Translations under genes and position numbers: made by a program
Notes under the pieces: model-generated
The model's database searches: none
Seen by the model: only the letters and a program-made list of their open reading frames with translations
Told to the model about the DNA's origin: nothing
In this document: piece by piece, positions 1 to 5,918 of the stretch
How positions within the stretch are numbered: position 1 is the stretch's first letter
Layout: each line of letters opens with the position of its first letter
NCBI GenBank assembly: GCA_964390695.1
Contig: CAYMKI010000125.1
Location: 1 to 9,724 of the forward strand
Length of the DNA stretch: 9,724 bases
Origin: CAWACC01 sp964390695
Lineage (GTDB): Bacteria > Chlamydiota > Chlamydiia > Chlamydiales > Parachlamydiaceae
Reading direction: 5' to 3'

Positions 1-157
1 CTCGACTTTGCAACATTTTTGAACTCCTCTGCAGAGAGAGGCTTCATCCGGCTATATGAATTTCTTCGGAAGGGTAAAAAATACCCTTCCTGTGAAATTC
101 ATTACGCCGGATTTTGCCTTTCCCAGCATTCTCATTCAAAAATATAGCCAAGTCGAG
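1..157. repeat. 157-bp imperfect palindrome (large inverted repeat, centre at base 79)
   Basis: Every base i can be compared with base 158-i without any gap. By hand I count 55 Watson-Crick pairs out of 76, plus two G-U pairs. The longest uninterrupted arms are 1-8/150-157, 15-23/135-143, 46-52/106-112, 56-64/94-102 and 68-76/82-90, closing on a five-A loop (77-81). The unpaired positions fall in symmetric internal loops (53-55/103-105, 65-67/91-93, 43-45/113-115) and one long mismatch block (24-29/129-134). The window starts at base 1, so the element may extend further left. It could be a palindromic mobile repeat, a MITE relic or a strong terminator/processing structure of the upstream gene. 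The inner hairpin has no clear U-tract after it. The structure is certain; its nature is inference. Confidence 0.85.
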
Positions 158-178
158 TTCAACCCATCTTGGTGGATA

Positions 179-883
179 ATGAAATTTGCGCTAGATACTA
201 ATCACTTAGATTTTTTTGAAAAAAATCACTACATAGAATTCAATTCTTTACTTGCAGATAATGAACTGAAGGAGATGCAAATCCACCTGGAGGATGCTCT
301 TTGGCAATCTGCACGGCTCCCAAAAAAACGCACCCCCCTTAGTGCCGACAACCAATTCTTGCTAGGCCATGACCTCTCGAGACACAGTCCCTACCTGCGT
401 AAAATGGTATCCAAAAGAATATGGGCGGAAATCGCATCCCAGCTGATCCAGAAAAAGACCTTGCGTCTAGGATATGACCAACTCTTTCCCGGCTTGCCTC
501 CTCCCTCGCGCCATCCCACAGATTCCGCTTATGTGCGCTTTACAGAGGTGCCTAAAACGCTAGCCCAAATCAGCTCTATTCAAGATGTCCTCTGCGGCCT
601 TATTTTATGCATTAAAAGCCCCGATTCAACCTCTGAGCAACCAGCACACAAAGCATTTCCCCTAAGCCAGGGAAATGGCATCTTTATCCATCCCAAATAC
701 CCCATCCCTTTTCAGGAGTTAAGCTTCAGCCCTGATGCCTTGTATTTGCTGATTGCCTATATCAATGAATCGGCCGTGTATATTTTAGGTGAACAAGACC
801 CGCATGTACACTATCTGAAATCCCTGGAATATACTTTCGGTGATAAACTAAAAGAAAGAACGCACCCCGTTTTGATGAGATGA
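179..883 (+). CDS. Conserved hypothetical protein, weakly PhyH/cupin-like
   Basis: Product is about 234 residues with no signal peptide and no membrane segment, so probably cytosolic. I do not recognise it with certainty. The start region (FALDTNHLDFFEKNHYIEFNSLL) followed by LRLGYDQ and later GNGIFIHPKYP resembles the layout of phytanoyl-CoA dioxygenase-like double-stranded beta-helix proteins. However, I cannot find a convincing H-x-D...H iron site, so enzymatic activity should not be assumed. An ATG at 56 is also in frame, but it lies inside the palindrome and would add a 41-residue extension with little protein-like character. The ATG at 179 has a GGTGG four bases upstream, so the start is chosen on context rather than on a good ribosome binding site. 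The stop overlaps the next start as ATGA (880-883), implying translational coupling with the lipoate-family gene. Confidence 0.7.
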   Translation: MKFALDTNHLDFFEKNHYIEFNSLLADNELKEMQIHLEDALWQSARLPKKRTPLSADNQFLLGHDLSRHSPYLRKMVSKRIWAEIASQLIQKKTLRLGYDQLFPGLPPPSRHPTDSAYVRFTEVPKTLAQISSIQDVLCGLILCIKSPDSTSEQPAHKAFPLSQGNGIFIHPKYPIPFQELSFSPDALYLLIAYINESAVYILGEQDPHVHYLKSLEYTFGDKLKERTHPVLMR

Positions 884-1629
884 TTCCACTCAGCGGCCGT
901 ATTCCTTTCGAGGTCTTGGTCACCTCTCCCTGTTCAGCCGCAGAGAATATGCATGCGGATACGGCGCTTTTGGAGAGTTTGGCTGACGAGCCGAAAGTGC
1001 GCCTGCATTTCTATTCATGGTCATCCCCTTCGGCTACCTATGGATATTTCATCGATCCTGCCGACTATTTCCGTCCGGAAGTCCTAGAGCACCGAAGCGT
1101 CGACATAGCCCGAAGACCTACAGGCGGAGGTATCATATTTCATCACTGCGATTTGGCTTATGCAGTCTTAATTCCCGCCCAACATCGCGGCTATTCCTTA
1201 AATACCCTCGATAATTATGCCTTCATTAATTCTGCCGTTGTAGATGCCATCAAACAGTTTTTGGGTGGAGCGCCACACCTGGATTTACTTCAAGACGAAA
1301 AGCCGGGGATATCCCCGTGTGCAGCTCAATTTTGCATGGCCAAGCCCACAAAATACGATGTGCTCTATCAAGGGCGCAAAGTTGGCGGAGGCGCGCAGCG
1401 CAGGACCAAATATGGCTTGCTGCATCAGGGAACTATAAGCCTCTGCTTGCCTACACCCGATTTTTTAAGTGAAATTCTCTTGCATCCACATGATGTCATT
1501 CCGTTCATGCATGCACATAGCTGGCCGTTATTGGGCCATGATGTATCTACAGTCGATTTGCATGCTGCAAAGCAGGAATTGCAGCAGCATCTTGTCGCTG
1601 CACTTAGGGTTCGTTTGCAAGAAAGGTGA
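880..1629 (+). CDS. Lipoate-protein ligase A / octanoyltransferase (LipM-like) family protein
   Basis: The 249-residue product belongs to the BPL_LplA_LipB fold that transfers lipoyl or octanoyl groups to the lysine of E2 and GcvH domains. Visible signatures are RRPTGGG at 78-84 (acyl/AMP-binding loop), GRKVGGGAQRR around 165-175 with Lys167 as the conserved catalytic/binding lysine, and HQGTISL at 182-188. The length fits a single-domain enzyme without the LplA C-terminal accessory domain. Cys152 in FCMAKPTKYDV falls where LipM-type octanoyltransferases keep their acyl-thioester cysteine, while E. coli LplA has no cysteine there. Substrate, and ligase versus transferase activity, are therefore undecided, and no symbol is given. 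Its start overlaps the preceding stop by 4 bases. Downstream, the convergent U-box gene ends only 9 bases away. Confidence 0.82.
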   Translation: MIPLSGRIPFEVLVTSPCSAAENMHADTALLESLADEPKVRLHFYSWSSPSATYGYFIDPADYFRPEVLEHRSVDIARRPTGGGIIFHHCDLAYAVLIPAQHRGYSLNTLDNYAFINSAVVDAIKQFLGGAPHLDLLQDEKPGISPCAAQFCMAKPTKYDVLYQGRKVGGGAQRRTKYGLLHQGTISLCLPTPDFLSEILLHPHDVIPFMHAHSWPLLGHDVSTVDLHAAKQELQQHLVAALRVRLQER

Positions 1630-1632
1630 GGG

Positions 1633-1651
1633 GTCAGCTTATTCAGCTGAC
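1633..1651. terminator. Hairpin across the convergent gene ends
   Basis: GTCAGCT (1633-1639) and AGCTGAC (1645-1651) form a perfect 7-bp stem with a 5-base loop between the stop of the lipoate-family gene (1627-1629) and the last codons of the opposing U-box gene, whose stop is at 1639-1641. Its position suits a bidirectional terminator, but neither side has a good U-tract, so the role is inference. Confidence 0.35.
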
Positions 1652-2907
1652 ATATCCCTCTCTATCCAACTTTTGATATCTTTATTGTCTGTCATATCTT
1701 TAGCCAGCAAGCCTTTATTGTTCTTGATGGTTGTATCCACGCCCTTGAATCTTAGATCTTTGATCAGCGTTAATTTATTTTTAATTGCCGCTATATGCAA
1801 GGGAGTATTACCTTCGAGGTTTTGCTTGTTGATATCCGCTTTGCACTTGATTAACTTTTCCCATAATTTAGTTGTGTGTGTATAATACATAGGAAGCAAA
1901 TGCAAAGGGGTGTTACCCTCCCGATCACAATCATTGGCATTATTTTTATTTATAGCATTCACCACTTCTGATCCCTTAGTGCTGTTTTTCATCATCTTAA
2001 TAAGCTTAGAGTCTTCGACTAATGGTTGCGCTTCTAGTGTCAGCTCTTCCACAATCTCGGCTTGCATCACTATAGGCTGCGGATTCTCTGCGAGTAGTGT
2101 TATAGTAGGCGGCGCAGATAAAGGTTTAGGCACTTTTAGAGTCATCTTGGGGCGTTTACTAACAGACTCAGCACCTCCATTCAGGGGACGTTTTTGACCT
2201 TGAACTGGAGATGCAGCCTCTTCACTACTGGACTTCTCATCATCTTTCATAGCGGCTGGCCGATCTTGAATCTGTTGAGTAGATGGAGTGCTATTCGCTT
2301 TTTCAGGTTGTAGAGTTTTTTTTGGGCTGATTGCAGAACTAGATATATTTTTTAATATGGCAGCAATCAATTTGGCGTGCTCGACGTTAATTACATTGAG
2401 CATAACTGAAGAGACGCAAGCTATGGCTTCAGGGATTTGCCCTTGGTGAAATAGGTCTATACCACATTTAATTTGCTCTTTTTCCGGTATGTCGGGAAAT
2501 ATTTTGCACAAATCTTCTAATGAATTTTGCAAGATTGGATCGATTGATGTTTTATCTTGAATTCTTTTAAGGACGGTTTTGGCAAATAAATATTCTACTT
2601 TATTTGTATATGGTTTAAAGCATTTGGGGCAAACTTTTTTGTTGTATTTTTCCCAATCCGATAGGCTATCTTCCTCAAATACATCTCCACAAGATAGCAT
2701 CATAGGTTTTTTTAAAATCGCTTTGCTTCTGGCGCAACGCAAATGCTCTTCAGGCACGATTTGAAAAAAATCAATTCCCTGCAAGCTCTTAGAAGAGTAG
2801 ATAGATGGCAGGGTTGCTGAGGATGATGGAGAATAAGACGAGGAGTTAGGGAAAGATGACACCGGCGTTGATGTGCTGCTATCTGAGGATTTAGTGATTG
2901 AAAACAT
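1639..2907 (-). CDS. U-box/degenerate RING and ankyrin-repeat protein, putative host-directed E3 ubiquitin ligase (paralogue A)
   Basis: The 422-residue product has: a Ser/Thr-rich N-terminus (1-40) typical of type III secreted chlamydial proteins; a U-box-like domain at about 50-112 (EEHLRCARSKAILKKPMML, then Cys73-Gly-Asp, then CPKC at 93-96); a short TPR-like helical segment at about 131-190; a low-complexity linker (195-290) with a bipartite basic motif at 239-254; and ankyrin repeats at about 310-418 (GNTPLHLL at 331, GNTPLHIAA at 367). U-box domains recruit E2 enzymes, so with ankyrin target binding the inferred role is ubiquitin transfer in the host. It is a paralogue of the gene immediately upstream (same strand, 47-base gap) with shared ankyrin text such as KNNAN and ADIN. 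The start is supported by AAGGA on the minus strand (2914-2918), 6 bases before the ATG. No signal peptide or membrane segment is seen. Confidence 0.78.
   Translation of the reverse strand: MFSITKSSDSSTSTPVSSFPNSSSYSPSSSATLPSIYSSKSLQGIDFFQIVPEEHLRCARSKAILKKPMMLSCGDVFEEDSLSDWEKYNKKVCPKCFKPYTNKVEYLFAKTVLKRIQDKTSIDPILQNSLEDLCKIFPDIPEKEQIKCGIDLFHQGQIPEAIACVSSVMLNVINVEHAKLIAAILKNISSSAISPKKTLQPEKANSTPSTQQIQDRPAAMKDDEKSSSEEAASPVQGQKRPLNGGAESVSKRPKMTLKVPKPLSAPPTITLLAENPQPIVMQAEIVEELTLEAQPLVEDSKLIKMMKNSTKGSEVVNAINKNNANDCDREGNTPLHLLPMYYTHTTKLWEKLIKCKADINKQNLEGNTPLHIAAIKNKLTLIKDLRFKGVDTTIKNNKGLLAKDMTDNKDIKSWIERDMSAE
2146..2193 (-). other. Bipartite nuclear-localisation-like motif encoded in paralogue A
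   Basis: Residues 239-254 read KRPLNGGAESVSKRPK: two basic clusters separated by ten residues within the disordered linker. This matches the classical bipartite NLS pattern. The equivalent linker of the neighbouring paralogue carries a similar motif at the same relative place. Function in a host nucleus is inference. Confidence 0.5.
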
Positions 2908-2954
2908 GGTATTTCCTTATATATTAAATTTTAGATGTTGTTAGGAATCTCGAC

Positions 2955-4601
2955 TTAAAATTTCAATATCTCTTGCATCTTAGTATCCTTGGCGAGATCA
3001 AAAGGAGTCTTTCCGGTCTTGTTCTTGATGGCTTTATTTGCCCCGAGTTTACACAATTTTTTTGCAGTGGATGTTTTACTCGTTGCAGCTATAATATGCA
3101 GAGGCGTATCTCCTTGGAGATTCGCTTGATTGATATCTGCTCCATTAGCGATTAATTTATCGATCAAAGCGGTCAATTTCTTAAAATGTCTAACAGCCAA
3201 ATGCAAAGGTCTATTTCCTTGTTCATCACCGCCGTTAGCATTGTTTTTGTCTATCATGCTTATAATATCTTCAATTTTTTCTTTATTTTTAATGGCTTGC
3301 GTTAGCTGTTTAATATTTGAGAGTTTCTTCAAATCCTGCTTCATTGTTTCCTTGGTTGCCATAGATTCTGTAGCTTGGGATGCTGTTAGCGAAGAAGCGG
3401 CTGTTTGGACACTTTTTTGCAAGGATTTTCCATCCTGCTTGGGTTTATCATTCTTGGGTGGGGCCGAGTTTGGTTTCGTTTGGCTGTTACTTCGAATTGG
3501 AGTTGAACCGATTTGCGGGTTTTTAGATGCTGTCGTTCCCGTTTTAGCCTTGGAAACATCCTTTGCGGCCTCAGTTTTTTGTAATTTTGACGCTGGTGCT
3601 TGAGAATCTTCTAAAGGGCGTTTTTTCTTGTTTTCTGACGCGAGTATTGCCGATGAGCTGGGTTTCGAGTTATTGTGGTCGGTCTTCTTTTCTGATTCCT
3701 GAAGTGCACTACGCGGTGCTGCTGGCTTGGATAGAGGCTGAGAACGAGGCTTTTGTTTCGTGGGATCTGCCAGCACCAGTGCCACAGATTCTCCTTTAGA
3801 AGACAGAGGCATGCCCTCGGTATTTTTAGAGGCAATCATGGGTTTCTGGGCAACATATGTCTGCGCTGAATTGTGAAGAACAGCCAATAGGTCAGGCCTT
3901 GTGTTTACTGTAGGGGTTTGCTTTTCAGAAGAGCCCTTTTGCCTTACATTTTGTGCAGTTGATGCTTCAGGGCGAACAGTGGAAGTCGTGGTAGAGGTAG
4001 AAGAGGTGTGGCTTAATGAATTGAACTCTGCCGCTTTAACATGATCTTTTATCGATTGCTCTTGATTTAGCTTATTAAGAATTAGTTGCAGGTGTTCCTC
4101 CAGCTCAAAACTATTGATACAAGCCTCGGTGATAATATCAATGCCTAAATCTAAGTTGCCTTCTCTGTACGATTCGATTCCAAAGCGCACATGATCTTTT
4201 ACTTCCCCTTCAGGTAAACGCGCCCATAATTCATCTGCGCTTAAATTTTGTTGCTTCATCCTCTCCATTATGGCATTAATGCCGTCGATCATCTGTTTTC
4301 GCAAAGGATCTATCGCCATGTTTTCAAAAGGTTGAGTACACGTCGGGCATACTTTACCTTTGTCTCTATACCATGCAGTGATGTGATGTCTATCGAAAGC
4401 ATGCTGACAAGGCAACAACATGCGCGGTTCCTGCATCAGAGCTTTGCTAAGAGGGCACACGAGTTCGTTCCAATTTACTATTTCATTGAAATGCACTGTT
4501 GATGTAGAGAGTGGATTTGAAAAATTGCATGGTTCTGACAATGCAGAGGAAGAGCTCGATGACTGGGGATGATTTTTTTTTTGTACTGAATAGAATGACA
4601 T
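2955..4601 (-). CDS. U-box/degenerate RING and ankyrin-repeat protein, putative host-directed E3 ubiquitin ligase (paralogue B)
   Basis: The 548-residue product is built like its downstream neighbour. It has a Ser-rich N-terminus including a six-Ser run (14-19), then a U-box/RING-like domain at about 42-105 with CPLS at 49-52, CQHAF at 65-69 and CPTC at 85-88. A TPR-like helical segment follows at about 122-180 (FGIESYREGNLDLGIDII). Residues 190-430 form a long Ser/Thr/Lys/Pro-rich, probably disordered linker with a bipartite basic motif at 325-342. Ankyrin repeats occupy about 430-548 (GNRPLHLAV, GADINQANLQGDTPLHIIA, GKTPFDLAK). Known members of this class in amoeba symbionts are thought to be translocated and to hijack host ubiquitination; here that is inferred from domains only. 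The start is supported by AAGGAG on the minus strand (4608-4613), 6 bases before the ATG. Codons 7-10 contain a run of ten A on the coding strand. It probably precedes paralogue A in one transcript. Confidence 0.8.
   Translation of the reverse strand: MSFYSVQKKNHPQSSSSSSALSEPCNFSNPLSTSTVHFNEIVNWNELVCPLSKALMQEPRMLLPCQHAFDRHHITAWYRDKGKVCPTCTQPFENMAIDPLRKQMIDGINAIMERMKQQNLSADELWARLPEGEVKDHVRFGIESYREGNLDLGIDIITEACINSFELEEHLQLILNKLNQEQSIKDHVKAAEFNSLSHTSSTSTTTSTVRPEASTAQNVRQKGSSEKQTPTVNTRPDLLAVLHNSAQTYVAQKPMIASKNTEGMPLSSKGESVALVLADPTKQKPRSQPLSKPAAPRSALQESEKKTDHNNSKPSSSAILASENKKKRPLEDSQAPASKLQKTEAAKDVSKAKTGTTASKNPQIGSTPIRSNSQTKPNSAPPKNDKPKQDGKSLQKSVQTAASSLTASQATESMATKETMKQDLKKLSNIKQLTQAIKNKEKIEDIISMIDKNNANGGDEQGNRPLHLAVRHFKKLTALIDKLIANGADINQANLQGDTPLHIIAATSKTSTAKKLCKLGANKAIKNKTGKTPFDLAKDTKMQEILKF
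3576..3629 (-). other. Bipartite nuclear-localisation-like motif encoded in paralogue B
   Basis: Residues 325-342 read KKKRPLEDSQAPASKLQK: a strong basic cluster, a ten-residue spacer and a weaker KLQK cluster. KRPL-(D/N/E)...S-K..K is shared with paralogue A, although the surrounding linkers have otherwise diverged. Nuclear targeting is inference. Confidence 0.5.
4573..4582 (-). repeat. Ten-base A homopolymer (coding strand) at the start of paralogue B
   Basis: The + strand carries ten consecutive T, reading as A10 within codons 7-10 of the 548-residue gene. Slippage by one or two bases would truncate the protein almost at its start. The run is directly visible; a role in phase variation is inference. 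Confidence 0.6.
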
Positions 4602-4919
4602 GTTTTTCTCCTTGTATATATCGATATTAGTACTTTAAAATATAAAATCATTTTTACAACGGGGATGGATTGTAGTTGTAATAATGTTTTTTATTATGTT
4701 GTATTTATTTCTAAATGATCACGACTATAATTAATACAAAGATTAAAATACAATAAAAAAAATCTGACTCAATTTTCCTACCCCATGTTTGCTGGGCAAT
4801 TTTGGAGAAGTGGTGAATAGTTCTTTAGCACGCTAAGAGAACTTGCCCGTGGAGATGATTGCCCTTAATCTCATTTTCGTTTAAATTGAAGTTCTTACAA
4901 CCTATAGAAGAGAGTTCTA
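4602..4919. promoter_or_regulatory. AT-rich divergent intergenic region between the U-box operon and gpsA
   Basis: These 318 bases hold no credible gene. Both flanking genes are transcribed outward, so promoters for each should lie here. Bases 4621-4780 are very AT-rich and contain a loose + strand match TTTACA (4653-4658), an 18-base spacer and TGTAAT (4677-4682). Another weak + strand pair nearer gpsA is TTGCCC (4843-4848), a 17-base spacer and TAATCT (4866-4871). For the U-box side, TAATAT (minus, 4624-4629) could be a -10 but lacks a good -35. The gpsA ribosome binding site is the GAAGAGAG stretch just before the ATG. Individual promoter calls are weak. Confidence 0.45.
4819..4843 (+). 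promoter_or_regulatory. Stem-loop upstream of gpsA
   Basis: AGTTCTTTAGC (4819-4829) pairs with GCTAAGAGAACT (4832-4843) with a single bulged base and a minimal loop. GGGCAA at 4794-4799 could add an outer stem with TTGCCC at 4843-4848. It lies about 76 bases before gpsA with no U-tract after it, so a leader structure or operator is more likely than a terminator. Confidence 0.4.
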
Positions 4920-5918
4920 ATGAAAATAGGATATCTAGGCGCAGGATGCTGGGGTTTTTGCTTAGCCAAAATATTAGCTTCCAAGGGATTTCAAGTGATC
5001 AGCTGGACCACCAAGCCGGAACTGGCTGAAGTTTTAAACAAATCGCAAAAACACCCCTTTCTTCCTCAAACGCATTTGCCCGGACATGTCACGGTCACCA
5101 CGGATTTGGAAGAAGCCACGAATCATGCAGATGTGATAGTTGAATCCGTTACTTCTGCAGGCTTGCGACCCGTGCTCGAAAAACTAAAACAGCTCAAACA
5201 TCCACCCTGCCCCCTAGTGATCACCTCCAAAGGAATCGAACAAAATTCAGGCTTAATCCTTCCGGATGTCGCTTTAGAAATTCTAGGAGAGAAAAATAGA
5301 GAGCTCATCGGCATTGTCAGCGGCCCGGGTTATGCCGAGGAGGTCATTCTCGGACTTCCCACTTCTGTGGTAGCTTCCGCCTATGATCCCGATATCATGA
5401 TGATGATCTGCGATACTTTTACCACGGATTCTTTCAGAGTTTATCCAAATCCAGATATCCAAGGCGTAGCCTTCGGCGGAGCACTCAAAAATATCATAGC
5501 CATAGCCTGCGGCATCTCTGAAGGCTTAGCCTTAGGTTCCAGTGCCAAAGCGGCATTGATCACTAGAGGCTTGCATGAAATCCGCAAGCTGGCCACGGCA
5601 AGAGGATGCAGAAGCGAGACGCTCAATGGCCTTTCCGGCATGGGCGACTTATGCATGACTTGCAGCTCAACGATCAGCCGTAATTTTAGATTCGGGCTAT
5701 TCTTAGCTAAAGGCTTAAGCCCTGCAGAATCTGAAGCGGAAATCAAAACCGTCGTTGAAGGAGCCTATACCTGTGTTTCGGCGTTGCAGCTTAGCAAACA
5801 TCTCCATATCCCTATGCCGATCACCGAAAACGTGTATAAGATCATATATGAGGGCTTAAAACCCAAAGAAGCCGTTAAACTGCTGATGCAAAGACCTGTA
5901 AAAGAAGAACAACAATGA
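4920..5918 (+). CDS. gpsA: Glycerol-3-phosphate dehydrogenase [NAD(P)+]
   Basis: Cytosolic enzyme reducing dihydroxyacetone phosphate to sn-glycerol-3-phosphate, the backbone precursor of phospholipids. The 332-residue product has the usual family length. The N-terminal Rossmann fold carries GAGCWG at 7-12, and SKGIE with Lys104 follows. SGPGYAEEV at 134-142 is the family motif usually written SGP-x-FA-x-EV. Lys190 in GALKN is the conserved catalytic lysine, and GMGDL...SRN (Gly240-Asn255) contributes the substrate-binding Asp243, Arg254 and Asn255. The ATG is preceded by a GAAGAGAG ribosome binding site, and GxGxxG starts at residue 7 as expected, so the start is well supported. Its stop overlaps the ATG of the NAD(P)HX repair gene as ATGA (5915-5918). 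The product feeds the pathway of the PgsA-like enzyme near the right end of the window. Confidence 0.96.
   Translation: MKIGYLGAGCWGFCLAKILASKGFQVISWTTKPELAEVLNKSQKHPFLPQTHLPGHVTVTTDLEEATNHADVIVESVTSAGLRPVLEKLKQLKHPPCPLVITSKGIEQNSGLILPDVALEILGEKNRELIGIVSGPGYAEEVILGLPTSVVASAYDPDIMMMICDTFTTDSFRVYPNPDIQGVAFGGALKNIIAIACGISEGLALGSSAKAALITRGLHEIRKLATARGCRSETLNGLSGMGDLCMTCSSTISRNFRFGLFLAKGLSPAESEAEIKTVVEGAYTCVSALQLSKHLHIPMPITENVYKIIYEGLKPKEAVKLLMQRPVKEEQQ

Noticed and set aside
56..178. Upstream ATG at 56 extending the first gene by 41 residues
   Set aside because: It lies inside the large palindrome, has no well-spaced ribosome binding site, and the extension does not look like the start of the domain. 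The ATG at 179 is preferred, though not proven.
1469..1885. 138-codon + strand frame
   Set aside because: It overlaps the end of the lipoate-family gene in another frame and then the antisense of the ankyrin region; there is no recognisable motif.
3130..3603. 157-codon + strand hydrophobic-looking frame
   Set aside because: It is antisense to the linker and ankyrin region of the 548-aa protein, and its composition follows from the complement of Lys/Ser-rich codons.
4679..4696. TAATAA/TTATTA inverted repeat in the divergent region
   Set aside because: Such short AT-only palindromes are expected often in this AT-rich stretch.
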